A DNA stretch of 64,000 nucleotides from Flavobacterium sp. LC2016-12. Its GTDB lineage: Bacteria; Bacteroidota; Bacteroidia; Flavobacteriales; Flavobacteriaceae. Below the pieces are notes generated by a model, which saw nothing but the letters and a program-made list of their open reading frames with translations, was not told the origin of the DNA and made no database searches. The stretch spans positions 868,001 through 932,000 of the forward strand of contig NZ_JADKPT010000001.1 in assembly GCF_015351595.1 (NCBI RefSeq), in the 5' to 3' direction. The position numbers were made by a program, and so were the translations under genes. Within the stretch, counting starts at the first letter, position 1. Each line of letters opens with the position of its first letter. Positions 1-8,622 of the stretch are shown in pieces.

Positions 1-2
1 AT

Positions 3-476
3 TTTAGTAAAATAGCCTGGGATAAAGGCCCTTATTTTATAGAAACGCAAGTTGATGTAAAGGGTGGTGCGAATTATAATATTACCGGAGTTACACAGCT
101 TTTGAGTGTGCCATATGCCTTACATGCAAAAACAGCCGACAGATTAACCGGAGGGGTAACTACTCCAATTACCAAAGCTAACGTTATTTCATTCACTTCT
201 TCAAGAAACATTGCTGCTGCGGATGTAAATAATACAATAGAGTGTACAACATCAGCCACATTAACATTAACCGCCAATTTTAGTAGTATGCTAATAGGGG
301 AGACTATTAATTTAGAAGCCCATAACGGTGCTGTATTGACCATACTAGCCCCTTCAGGAGTGTCAATTAACTACAAAGCAAATGGTAGTGCAAAGTTTAC
401 CAGTGTTTCTGGAAACGTAAGGTTTGGCTTTCTTAGAAAAACGGGCACAAATTCCTATATTATATCTGGACAATGA
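3..476 (+). CDS. C-terminal part of a surface-type hypothetical protein (5' end outside window)
   Basis: The frame is open from base 3 with no start, so the gene begins before the window. The visible 157 residues read WDKGPYFIETQVDVKGG, then LLSVPYALHAKTAD. This motif pair recurs in Bacteroidetes secreted or surface proteins, just before a variable C-terminal region. The rest is Thr/Asn/Ser-rich beta-type sequence. A TTG at 102 could be mistaken for a start, but the motif continues upstream in frame, so it is internal. The stop codon overlaps the next gene's ATG (ATGA), suggesting translational coupling with the beta-helix protein. Function unknown; a surface or fibre-like role is inferred from the motif only. 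Confidence 0.7.
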   Translation, partial: FSKIAWDKGPYFIETQVDVKGGANYNITGVTQLLSVPYALHAKTADRLTGGVTTPITKANVISFTSSRNIAAADVNNTIECTTSATLTLTANFSSMLIGETINLEAHNGAVLTILAPSGVSINYKANGSAKFTSVSGNVRFGFLRKTGTNSYIISGQ

Positions 477-2653
477 AACATTTAATATTTTTTTTACTCT
501 TTTCAACTATAGTTTTTTCACAAAACTATCATTATGCTATTGACGATGCTCCCGTAAAAACTCCAGAAATACCATCGGGAGTAAATAATCAATTGGAAGA
601 AATTAAATATTTTGAAGCTTTTTTGTTACCAATTGCTCAAAAAGCAAGTATTCAGGCGGCTTTAGACTTGCATGGTGCTGTACGATTAGAAAAAGGGGAT
701 TATTCAGGAGTAGATATTGTCATGAAAAGCAATCAAAGGCTTTATGGTTATCCATCATTAACCAAAGTATCTAATATTACAATAACAGCCGGAAGTACAG
801 GAGTGGTTTTAGAAAACTTACTTCCACAAGATAAAACGATAACGCTTCAGGCAGGAGGAGTAATTTCTAATTGTACTTTTAAATCTATAAAATGGGCAAC
901 TTTAAAGGCAACAAATGCAACGTTTACAAATAATACCTTTATAAATTACGGTGGTAATATTTTAATAGATTGTAGCCAGTCTGGTTATTTTAGAAATAAT
1001 AAATTTATAAAACACCAATCAGGAGGGTTAACGACGGTTTTGACTATGAAAGGAAATACCGCAACTCCTAGTTATGGTAATGTGAATTTGCACACCAATT
1101 TTCTAACACCTCATGGAGATACAAGCGAGCTGAATAATTTAGTATCGGCTACTTTTGTTGGTATTGATGCAGAAGGCTGGAATCTTACAGGAGACGGAAC
1201 CAAAGCTATGTTTAAGGCGAGTAATATGGGCAATGTTAAAATAACAGATTTAGGAGGTGGTAACTCATATTCTGCTGTTCGAACCGGAGCTTATGATATC
1301 GATGCTGCCAATGTATCTATATTAAATAAAAAACTTTCTACAGAATTTGATGTAATATCGCCGAGAACTAACATGATAATGATTGCTGCTTTAGGGGGAT
1401 ATAAAAGAGGGAGCGGAACAGTTACCGGGTATGATCTCTTGGGAAATTTAGATAATACCAACACTCTAAAATATAATAATGTTGAGCAAACTACTGCTAT
1501 AACTAATACAACAATAGTTTCAAATCTTAGTGCTTCTATTCTGGGAAATAAATACACGCCCTGGAGCCGACCTGCATGGGAAACATTACCGGATCCGACA
1601 GGTGCAAATTGGAGATCTGACAGAGTAGGTAAACCAGATAGTACAACTTATATTCAGAATTTAATAAATACAAATGGAGTCGCACAACTTCCTGAGGGTG
1701 TCTATTATATTAGTTCTACTTTAAAAGTCCCTCTTGACAGAGCTCATGGAATTATGGGTAAGGGTACAGGAAAAACTTCCATAGTAGGTTTGAAAGATGA
1801 TTTTCCTTTAATAACGCTTACGGGTGGTCAGGACGATAATTTTGTATTGGCACATTTGACGCTGCAAGGCGGCAGTGTAGGTGTTTATTCATCACAAAAC
1901 TTTGGTACACAGCATATGAGTTTTGTATGGTTAAAATATGTAGTATTTAGAGATCAGAATTATGGCTTTCAGTTAGATAAAATGATGGGCTTTGATAATA
2001 ATTTCTTTGATAATATTTCTTTTGTAAATTGCAATAAAGGATTTTTTCAAGATCCTCTTGTAAACGGAGATTCTGATCATTCCAGCTTTGTTGATAAAAC
2101 AATGTTTTACAGAAGTCAGTTTATAAATTGCAATACAGCAGTTTCTATGTTAGCAACAAGGGCAGACAATTTAAATGCCTGGGTAGATTGTAAATTTAGT
2201 GGAGGACAATCCGCCCTTATTTTAGGTGGAAATAATTATCCAATAGCTGCCAATTGTGATTTTACAGGTTTTACAGGAAAGCAAGTTATAAGCAGTGGAG
2301 ATATCTCTCTCTATAATTCTAATTTTTACAGTAACAGTACTACAGCTTCAACTATTAAATCTATTAACTCCTATATTGAAGGATGTAATTTTTCAGATGC
2401 AACAACCTTATTTTCATCTGTTATATATAATCCTGTAAATGCCTATATAACAAACTCTACTGTAACAAGTACAGTATCTTCTTTAGTGATAGATGGAGAT
2501 TGGAACAGTAAATATTCAGGAGTATTTATGAATAGTAATTTTAAGTCAAACGCCACACTTAGCAAGCTATTAGTAAATGTAAAAGAAGGTAAGGCAACCG
2601 TAATTATAAATACAACTTCTAATCCTTATCCACAGCTTTTAGTAACACAATAA
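473..2653 (+). CDS. secreted right-handed beta-helix (pectate-lyase-like) protein
   Basis: 726 aa. The N-terminus (MKHLIFFLLFSTIVFSQ) is a typical Sec signal peptide. The body is rich in short beta-strand repeats with Asn/Gly/Ser turns (FTNNTF, FRNNKF, FVNCNKGFF), as in parallel beta-helix proteins. Around residues 375-450 there is a pectate-lyase-3-like stretch (DSTTYIQNLINTNGVAQLPEG, then GIMGKGTGKTSI). No catalytic residues can be assigned and no type IX secretion C-terminal domain is evident. The ATG overlaps the upstream stop by 4 bp. It could be a polysaccharide-binding or -degrading surface protein, or a structural adhesin. It precedes a polysaccharide locus but is separated from it by a terminator. 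Confidence 0.7.
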   Translation: MKHLIFFLLFSTIVFSQNYHYAIDDAPVKTPEIPSGVNNQLEEIKYFEAFLLPIAQKASIQAALDLHGAVRLEKGDYSGVDIVMKSNQRLYGYPSLTKVSNITITAGSTGVVLENLLPQDKTITLQAGGVISNCTFKSIKWATLKATNATFTNNTFINYGGNILIDCSQSGYFRNNKFIKHQSGGLTTVLTMKGNTATPSYGNVNLHTNFLTPHGDTSELNNLVSATFVGIDAEGWNLTGDGTKAMFKASNMGNVKITDLGGGNSYSAVRTGAYDIDAANVSILNKKLSTEFDVISPRTNMIMIAALGGYKRGSGTVTGYDLLGNLDNTNTLKYNNVEQTTAITNTTIVSNLSASILGNKYTPWSRPAWETLPDPTGANWRSDRVGKPDSTTYIQNLINTNGVAQLPEGVYYISSTLKVPLDRAHGIMGKGTGKTSIVGLKDDFPLITLTGGQDDNFVLAHLTLQGGSVGVYSSQNFGTQHMSFVWLKYVVFRDQNYGFQLDKMMGFDNNFFDNISFVNCNKGFFQDPLVNGDSDHSSFVDKTMFYRSQFINCNTAVSMLATRADNLNAWVDCKFSGGQSALILGGNNYPIAANCDFTGFTGKQVISSGDISLYNSNFYSNSTTASTIKSINSYIEGCNFSDATTLFSSVIYNPVNAYITNSTVTSTVSSLVIDGDWNSKYSGVFMNSNFKSNATLSKLLVNVKEGKATVIINTTSNPYPQLLVTQ

Positions 2654-2683
2654 GCATTATAATTTTTGATATACATCTAACTT

Positions 2684-2716
2684 AACTGATCAATTTATTT
2701 ATTGGTCAGTTTTTTT
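2684..2716 (+). terminator. rho-independent terminator after the beta-helix gene
   Basis: AACTGATCAAT (2684-2694) pairs with ATTGGTCAGTT (2701-2711) with one G-U pair, and is followed by a T run. It lies 30 bp after the stop codon. Confidence 0.8.
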
Positions 2717-3263
2717 GTTTTAAATATCCCTTGTGCACTCTATAGTTATTAGACGTATTGGCTTGCTTCTTCTGTTATTTGGCTGTTATTGATCAAAAAC
2801 CCCAAATGATTTCTAATAAAAAATCAGATACTTTCGTAGTTTATAAAAACTGATTTCAAAAGTATTTGTGCACCTTTTAACTAAAGTTTGTTTTTGGCAA
2901 GATTTTTCCTTTTTCTATAGTCTTAATAATTAAGGCTTTGTTTGGTAATGCGCTGTTAGTGTAGTTTTTATCTGGTTAAATTTAATTTTTAGACGGCTTA
3001 AATTGGTTATAGAAGGCGAGTAATTGCATTTTATCGATTTTAAAATCCGTTGGACAGATTTATTATTTAAAACTATGAAAAATGCATATTTTTGAGCGAA
3101 ATTTAAAATTGGCAAGACAAAATTGATTGTTTGGTCAAAAATGTTATTAATAATATATTATTTAGGGTTAAAATTTAACTTTTTGATAACATTGAAAGAA
3201 GAGCGAATTTTTTTTAACTACAATAGTAATTCAAGATAAGAATTACTAAAATTTTTTATTTTC
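2717..3263. other. intergenic stretch, nothing assignable
   Basis: About 550 bp of AT-rich sequence between the terminator and the first XRE gene. I see no convincing ORF, tRNA or strong repeat. The promoter for the XRE pair must lie here, but no clean -33/-7 pair stands out. Confidence 0.4.
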
Positions 3264-3497
3264 ATGAAATATAGTGTATACGAAAATATCAGAAAAATAA
3301 GAGAATTAAAAAACTTAACCAGAGAGTTTGTGGCTGCTGAATTAAAAATGAGCCCTAGTGGCTATGGTAAAATTGAAAGAGGAGATGTCGATTTAACTGT
3401 TTCTAAATTAATTGAGATTTCAAAAGTTTTAGATGTTTCAATTGAGTTCATATTTAAATTTGATGTGTCTATTTTTTTCAATGAAACGGCAAGATAA
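3264..3497 (+). CDS. small XRE-family helix-turn-helix regulator
   Basis: 77 aa, essentially one HTH_3/XRE domain. Residues 6-65 (IRKIRELKNLTREFVAAELKM, then GYGKIERGDVDLTVSKLIEI) match the five-helix fold, with the recognition helix near SPSGYGKIERG. There is no extra ligand or dimerisation domain. It is followed at 72 bp by a paralog of the same size, and the pair stands between a terminator and the UpxY gene of the polysaccharide locus. The target is unknown; control of the adjacent locus is an inference from position. Confidence 0.8.
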   Translation: MKYSVYENIRKIRELKNLTREFVAAELKMSPSGYGKIERGDVDLTVSKLIEISKVLDVSIEFIFKFDVSIFFNETAR

Positions 3498-3569
3498 ATT
3501 ATTCTGAAAAAATGTAAAATTAAAAGTTTAATAGCGAGACATAAATAGAGTAAATTAAATAATAAAGTT

Positions 3570-3773
3570 ATGGAAAATTACTATTTAAGAATCAAAAAGT
3601 ATCGGATAGAAAATAATCATACTTCTGAATATATAGCTATTCAAATGGAAATGAGTTTGAAAAAGTATGAGAGTATTGAGAAAGGAATGGTTGATCTCAA
3701 ATTATCAAAGTTAGATAAGTTAGTGAAAATTTTAGGAATCAAAAAAAGTGAAATTTTCAAGTTGGATACTTAA
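3570..3773 (+). CDS. second small XRE-family helix-turn-helix regulator
   Basis: 67 aa with the same layout as the gene before it (LRIKKYRIENNHTSEYIAIQ, then YESIEKGMVDLKLSKLDKL). The shared EKGxVDLxxSKL signature suggests tandem duplication followed by divergence. It ends just before a bidirectional terminator shared with the convergent UpxY gene. Function not known beyond DNA binding. Confidence 0.75.
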   Translation: MENYYLRIKKYRIENNHTSEYIAIQMEMSLKKYESIEKGMVDLKLSKLDKLVKILGIKKSEIFKLDT

Positions 3774-3814
3774 TTTTAGACAAAAAACATTTTTTGTTAT
3801 CCACACAAAAAAAA

Positions 3815-3848
3815 TAGAGTTCACTATTAAAAAGAACTCTAATTTTTT
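3815..3848. terminator. bidirectional terminator between convergent genes
   Basis: TAGAGTTC (3815-3822) pairs perfectly with GAACTCTA (3834-3841). A T run follows on the + strand, and an A run precedes on the + strand (T run on the - strand). It serves the XRE gene and the UpxY gene. Confidence 0.75.
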
Positions 3849-3870
3849 ACTTCCTATTAGTACCTAATAT

Positions 3871-4335
3871 TTACTTTTTTACTTTTAAAACATATCCCAA
3901 AGATTCCAGAATTAAAACATAATGCGTTTTTGTGATGTCCTTTACAATAGCATTATGATCACAAAATGGCCCGGAATTCAAATGTATTTCATCTCCAATT
4001 TGATACTGCATAACCGATATTTCTTTGGCAGTATCGCCACTTTTAAGCCATTCTTTTATAGTTTCAATTTCCTGGTCTTTTACAATAGCATGTTTACCTA
4101 ACCAAAATAAATACCGTACCACACCAGGTGAATTAAAAACCAGATTTCTATCTTTTTCTTCTAATTGTACAAATATATAATGATCAAATAATGGTGATTC
4201 GACCTTTATTTTTCTATCAGATCTTTGCACGATTTTTTTAATCAAAGGGCAATAGCAATTGACATTAAATCTGGTTAATTGTTCTGCGGCTCTTTTTTCC
4301 CATTTGGGTCTAGTGTATACGACGTACCATTTCAT
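3871..4335 (-). CDS. UpxY-type NusG-like transcription antiterminator
   Basis: 154 aa. The N-terminal NGN domain begins with WYVVYTRPKWEKRAAEQL, the classic NusG/RfaH/UpxY opening, and continues through FDHYIFVQL and VRYLFWLG. A KOW-like C-terminal domain covers about residues 105-152 (YQIGDEIHLNSGPF). UpxY proteins of Bacteroides let RNA polymerase read through long capsule operons. In Bacteroides the gene is usually the first gene of the operon it controls; here it is transcribed away from the locus that starts 600 bp to the right. It probably acts in trans on the leader at about 4790-4935. The assignment to this family is firm; the target is inferred. Confidence 0.88.
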   Translation of the reverse strand: MKWYVVYTRPKWEKRAAEQLTRFNVNCYCPLIKKIVQRSDRKIKVESPLFDHYIFVQLEEKDRNLVFNSPGVVRYLFWLGKHAIVKDQEIETIKEWLKSGDTAKEISVMQYQIGDEIHLNSGPFCDHNAIVKDITKTHYVLILESLGYVLKVKK

Positions 4336-4935
4336 AATCCTAATTATTTTGTATTAAAACACATTATGATTTAAATAGAGATTTACTCTTTTGTATTTAC
4401 CTCAGTTATTTTTTTAAGAGTAATAGCTCAACTTTAATTTTTCACTGCAAATAAATATTCTTCAAAATCTAAACAATCACAAGGGTTTACAGCCTTTTTT
4501 ATTAATAAGCAGACGTGCTGTTTCAAGTATTAATTACTTTGTGAATTTAATTCGAAGCACGGTAAACATTTACATTTTTAATAGCATTTTTTCCTTAGTA
4601 AGGACATTTAGCAACGAAAATGTAGTTTTAATTCTACATCAGTATTATAATTTTAACATAAATTAACATTGTTGATATAGCCGATAAAAATGATTTTTAA
4701 TTTCTGAATTCTTAAGTCTGAATTTGAATTGTTTTTATACTTATAAGGAACAATAATTTTAATTTCTTTAGACATAAATTTTTCTTTTTTGGATAGCTAG
4801 ATTGTAGCTATTCACGGGGAACCCCTTTTCATTTCTGAAAAAAGGAGCATTAAAATCCTGTAACAAGGTTAATAATGTATTTTGACTACAAATCCATATT
4901 AACAAACTTACTTTTAACTTAAAAACATTAAGCTT
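4336..4935. promoter_or_regulatory. 600-bp divergent control region of the polysaccharide locus
   Basis: No ORF fits here. The region must hold promoters for the UpxY gene (leftward) and the polysaccharide operon (rightward). A possible rightward promoter is TTG at 4729-4731 with TAATTTTA at 4754-4761 (22-nt spacing), an imperfect match to the Bacteroidetes pattern. A small hairpin, TGTAG/CTACA, lies at 4620-4637. A strongly structured segment follows at 4793-4845 and is listed separately. Confidence 0.45.
4793..4845 (+). promoter_or_regulatory. structured leader segment upstream of the polysaccharide operon
   Basis: Three adjacent foldable elements lie 90-145 bp before the first gene. They are ATAGCTA-N5-TAGCTAT (4793-4811), GGGGAACCCC (4816-4825), and CCTTTT (4824-4829) with AAAAGG (4840-4845). 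The last two share CC and are mutually exclusive in part. The GC block stands out from the AT-rich surroundings. It is a candidate cis site for the UpxY antiterminator or an attenuator. I know no named RNA family that it matches. Confidence 0.4.
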
Positions 4936-5370
4936 ATGAAAATTGGAATAACTTTTAGTGCTTTTGATTTATTACATGCAGGGCACGTGAAAATGCTTGA
5001 AGAAGCAAAACTACATTGTGATTATTTAATTGTTGGTTTACAGACCGATCCCACCTTGGATCGCCCAACAAAAAATAAACCAACTCAAACTGTTGTCGAA
5101 CGCTACATACAATTGAAAGCGTGTAAGTTTGTTGATGAAATAGTTCCTTATGCGACTGAACAGGACTTAGAAGATATTTTGAAAGCCTTTACTATTGATG
5201 TGCGTATCTTAGGAGATGAATATAAGGAAAGAGATTTTACAGGCAGAAGTTATTGCGAAGAAAAAGGAATTGAGTTGTACTTTAATATAAGAGACCATCG
5301 TTTTTCAAGTACCAATTTGCGTCATGAAGTGTATCAGAAAGAAATTTTAATGAACAGTAATGGCAATTAG
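4936..5370 (+). CDS. cytidylyltransferase-like nucleotidyltransferase (TagD/RfaE-C type)
   Basis: 144 aa. It opens with ITFSAFDLLHAGHVKMLEEA, which carries the HxGH nucleotide-binding motif (HAGH) of the cytidylyltransferase superfamily. The second conserved motif, normally RTxGISTT, appears as RFSSTNLR. Relatives activate glycerol-3-phosphate, heptose-1-phosphate or similar molecules with CTP or ATP. It is the first gene of the polysaccharide operon and overlaps the mannose-1-phosphate guanylyltransferase gene by 11 bp. No heptose or glycerol-phosphate partner enzyme is visible nearby, so the substrate cannot be named. Confidence 0.75.
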   Translation: MKIGITFSAFDLLHAGHVKMLEEAKLHCDYLIVGLQTDPTLDRPTKNKPTQTVVERYIQLKACKFVDEIVPYATEQDLEDILKAFTIDVRILGDEYKERDFTGRSYCEEKGIELYFNIRDHRFSSTNLRHEVYQKEILMNSNGN

Positions 5371-6361
5371 TACTCTTACTCATGTAATTCTAACAGGGGG
5401 AGTTGGCAGCAGATTATGGCCTCTATCCAGAAAAACACTTCCTAAGCAATATCTTGAACTTTTTGACGGAGAGTCACTTTTTGAAAAAACAGTGAACCGT
5501 AATCAGGTTATTTCCAATAAAACGATAGTGGTTGGAAATATAGAAAATTACAAAATGAGTAATGCCATTATGTCAAAATTAAGTAAGTCTTTTACTCATA
5601 TTGTAGAAGCTGTACCTCGCAATACAGCTGCAGCAATTGCATTTGCAGCATTTGCATCAAAGCCAGAAGATATTTTACTGGTTACACCATCAGATCATAT
5701 TATAGAAAGCAATCAGTTATATGATGCTGCTTTGCAAAAAGCGATTGTACTGGCTAATCAGGATTACCTTGTTACGTTTGGTATAAAACCTACTAAACCG
5801 GAAACGGGTTATGGTTATATTGAATTTGAGAATGAAAATGTAATTGCATTTCATGAAAAGCCAGATTTCGAAACAGCAACAGCCTATCTTCAAAATGGAA
5901 ATTATTTTTGGAACAGTGGACTTTTTTGTTTTAAAGCAGAAAAATTTTTAGAAGAGCTTGAAAAGCAGGAACCTGAAGTTTATTGGGCTTCAAAAGCGGT
6001 TTGGGAAGTAAATAAAGACGGCTTTCTGAATTATGAATTGTCACTAAATATTCCTTCCATAAGTATTGATTATGCAGTTATGGAACGAAGTAAAGACATT
6101 AAAGTAGTCCCTGGTCATTTTGAATGGTCTGATCTGGGTTCGTTCGAATCGGTTTATGATTATCTGGTGCAAAAAGGCCATCCAATTGACGAAAACAGAA
6201 ATATTGCCATAGGAACTTCATTACACACTACTTTTATTGGTGTTAAAAATTGCATTTTAATTTACACCACCGATGCCTTAATGGTCTTGCAAAAAGAAAA
6301 TTCTCAAGAGGTAAAACAAGTTTATCAACATTTAGAATCTATTGCTTCGCCATTATTATAA
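5360..6361 (+). CDS. manC: mannose-1-phosphate guanylyltransferase
   Basis: 333 aa. It makes GDP-mannose from mannose-1-phosphate and GTP. The nucleotide-binding signature GGVGSRLWPLSRKTLPKQY is at residues 14-32, TPSDHII follows, and FHEKPDF is the sugar-binding motif. The length matches a single-domain enzyme; the C-terminal phosphomannose-isomerase domain of long ManC proteins is absent. Its product feeds the GDP-fucose pathway encoded by the next two genes. It overlaps the preceding gene by 11 bp. Confidence 0.92.
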   Translation: MAISTLTHVILTGGVGSRLWPLSRKTLPKQYLELFDGESLFEKTVNRNQVISNKTIVVGNIENYKMSNAIMSKLSKSFTHIVEAVPRNTAAAIAFAAFASKPEDILLVTPSDHIIESNQLYDAALQKAIVLANQDYLVTFGIKPTKPETGYGYIEFENENVIAFHEKPDFETATAYLQNGNYFWNSGLFCFKAEKFLEELEKQEPEVYWASKAVWEVNKDGFLNYELSLNIPSISIDYAVMERSKDIKVVPGHFEWSDLGSFESVYDYLVQKGHPIDENRNIAIGTSLHTTFIGVKNCILIYTTDALMVLQKENSQEVKQVYQHLESIASPLL

Positions 6362-6393
6362 TTCATTTTAATTTTTTTATAAACGAGCCTACA

Positions 6394-7347
6394 ATGATTG
6401 ACAAAAATGCTGCAATATATATTGCCGGACACCAAGGAATGGTTGGAAGTGCTATTTGGAGAACCTTACAAGCAAAAGGTTACCATAATCTTATAGGAGC
6501 TTCAAGTAAAGAATTGGATTTAAGAGAACAAGAAGATGTTCGGGACTTTCTTCGAAAAACAAGACCTGATGTTATTATAGATGCTGCGGCAAAAGTAGGA
6601 GGGATCATGGCGAATAATGATTTTCCGTATCAATTTTTGATGGAAAACATGCAAATTCAAAATAACCTTATTGGTGAAGCACATAAGTTGGGTGTAAGCA
6701 AGTTTATCTTTTTAGGTAGTTCGTGTATTTATCCAAAATTAGCATTACAGCCTTTAAAAGAAGAGTATTTGATGACAGGTTCGTTAGAAACTACAAACGA
6801 GTGGTATGCTTTAGCAAAAATTAGTGGTGTAAAATTATGCCAGGCTATACGCAAACAATTCAAAAAAGATTTTGTGAGTTTAATGCCAACAAATTTATAC
6901 GGTATCCATGACAATTTTGATTTGGACAGTTCTCACGTTTTGCCGGCGATGATTCGTAAATTTCATGAAGGCAAAGAAAATAATAATGCTTCAGTTATCC
7001 TTTGGGGTACAGGTAAACCAATGCGGGAATTTCTATTTGTAGATGATATGGCAGAAGCGGTAGTTTTTGCTTTAGAAAATGAGCTTCCGGGACATTTGTA
7101 CAATGTGGGAAGCGGAGAAGATATTACTATTAAAGAATTAGCTGCTATAATACAAAAAATCGTCGGGCATACCGGACAGATTATTTGGGATGATAACAAA
7201 CCGGATGGGACACCAAGAAAATTGCTGGATGTTTCTAAAATGCATAAGATCGGTTGGAAACACGAGATTAATCTTGAACAAGGAATTCAAAAAACCTACA
7301 ATTGGTTTTTGGAAAATATTGAAAATTTTAAAGAAAAGATCTATTAG
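6394..7347 (+). CDS. fcl: GDP-L-fucose synthase
   Basis: 317 aa from the ATG at 6394 (MIDKNAAIYIAGHQGMVGSA). A longer frame starts at 6250, but its extra 48 residues overlap manC and lie before the Rossmann fold. NADP binding is by GHQGMVGS. The SDR catalytic set is visible as SSCIYPK and YALAKISG (Tyr-x3-Lys). It performs the epimerase-reductase step from GDP-4-keto-6-deoxymannose to GDP-L-fucose. The gene lies before gmd, although its enzyme acts after it. Confidence 0.92.
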   Translation: MIDKNAAIYIAGHQGMVGSAIWRTLQAKGYHNLIGASSKELDLREQEDVRDFLRKTRPDVIIDAAAKVGGIMANNDFPYQFLMENMQIQNNLIGEAHKLGVSKFIFLGSSCIYPKLALQPLKEEYLMTGSLETTNEWYALAKISGVKLCQAIRKQFKKDFVSLMPTNLYGIHDNFDLDSSHVLPAMIRKFHEGKENNNASVILWGTGKPMREFLFVDDMAEAVVFALENELPGHLYNVGSGEDITIKELAAIIQKIVGHTGQIIWDDNKPDGTPRKLLDVSKMHKIGWKHEINLEQGIQKTYNWFLENIENFKEKIY

Positions 7348-7444
7348 TAGGTCCTTTTAATTTATCTCCAACAAAAATTTTATCGTTACGATTTTAAAAA
7401 TTTGCACTTTGCAACACAATGCCTTGTGCCTTATACTTAACATT

Positions 7445-8569
7445 ATGAGTCCATTAAAAAAAATAGCTTTTATTACAGGTGTTACCGGACAAGACGGAGC
7501 TTATTTGAGTGAATTTTTACTAGAAAAAGGCTATATCGTACACGGTTTAAAAAGACGAACTTCTATGTTTAATACAGATCGTATTGATCATTTATATCAA
7601 GATCCCTATATAGAAAACAGGAATTTCATTTTGCATTATGGTGATATGACTGATAGTACCAATTTGACTCGTTTAATTCAGCAAATTCAGCCTGATGAGA
7701 TTTATAATTTGGCAGCGATGAGTCATGTAGCAGTTTCATTTGAAACTCCGGAATATACTGGTAATGCAGATGGATTAGGAACCTTGCGCCTTCTGGATGC
7801 GATTCGTTTACTGGGGTTGGAAAAAAAGACACGAATTTATCAGGCATCGACTTCAGAGTTGTATGGGAAGGTGCAGGAAGTACCCCAAACTGAAAAAACA
7901 CCTTTTTATCCACGTTCGCCTTATGCTGTGGCAAAAATGTATGCCTATTGGATTACCGTAAATTATAGAGAAGCTTACGGAATGTATGCCTGTAACGGAA
8001 TCTTGTTTAATCATGAATCACCTATTCGTGGAGAAACTTTTGTAACGCGTAAAATTACCAGAGCAACTTCAAGAATAGCTTTAGGATTACAAGAAAAATT
8101 ATACCTGGGAAATCTGGATGCAAAACGCGATTGGGGGCATGCCAAAGATTATGTGCGAATGATGTGGATGATTCTACAAGCAGAAGAACCTGAAGATTGG
8201 GTAATTGCAACAGGAACAACTACTCCGGTTCGTGAATTTGTTCGTATGAGTTTTGCCGAAGTAGGTATTGAATTAGAATTTAAAGGTAAAGGTGTAGAAG
8301 AAAAAGGCTTTGTGAAATATTGTAGCAATCCGGATTATCAGATTGCAGCAGGTACAGAAGTACTAGCAGTCGATCCAAATTATTTTAGACCTACAGAAGT
8401 AGATTTACTAATAGGAGATGCTTCAAAAGCCAGGACTAAACTAGGTTGGCAATGCCAATACGATTTACCTGCATTGGTAAAAGAAATGATGGAATCTGAT
8501 TTAAAGTTGATGGCTAAAGAACAGCATTTAAAGGAATGTGGTTATAGCATCTTAAATTATTTCGAGTAA
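7445..8569 (+). CDS. gmd: GDP-mannose 4,6-dehydratase
   Basis: 374 aa from the ATG at 7445 ([20 protein letters not shown]). A TTG 36 bp upstream would add residues absent from the family. Motifs are [11 protein letters not shown] for [14 protein letters not shown], and the catalytic [15 protein letters not shown] (Tyr-x3-Lys). It converts GDP-mannose to GDP-4-keto-6-deoxy-mannose, the substrate of Fcl. Length and motifs are standard for GMD. Confidence 0.93.
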   Translation: MSPLKKIAFITGVTGQDGAYLSEFLLEKGYIVHGLKRRTSMFNTDRIDHLYQDPYIENRNFILHYGDMTDSTNLTRLIQQIQPDEIYNLAAMSHVAVSFETPEYTGNADGLGTLRLLDAIRLLGLEKKTRIYQASTSELYGKVQEVPQTEKTPFYPRSPYAVAKMYAYWITVNYREAYGMYACNGILFNHESPIRGETFVTRKITRATSRIALGLQEKLYLGNLDAKRDWGHAKDYVRMMWMILQAEEPEDWVIATGTTTPVREFVRMSFAEVGIELEFKGKGVEEKGFVKYCSNPDYQIAAGTEVLAVDPNYFRPTEVDLLIGDASKARTKLGWQCQYDLPALVKEMMESDLKLMAKEQHLKECGYSILNYFE

Positions 8570-8622
8570 ACCAATAATAAAGTAGTAGAACGTAATTTTT
8601 TATGCCTCCTAAAAGATATTAA

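Noticed and set aside
4384..4422. TACTCTT ... AAGAGTA inverted repeat around a 25-bp spacer, possible invertible promoter
   Set aside because: The arms are only 7 bp, the spacer is short, and no invertase gene is nearby. Chance is likely in AT-rich DNA.
4801..4815. GTAGC within the leader, resembling the core of the RfaH ops site
   Set aside because: The flanking bases of ops are absent and UpxY proteins are not known to use that sequence.
6250..6393. N-terminal extension of the GDP-fucose synthase frame
   Set aside because: It overlaps manC in another frame and precedes the Rossmann motif; the ATG at 6394 fits the family.
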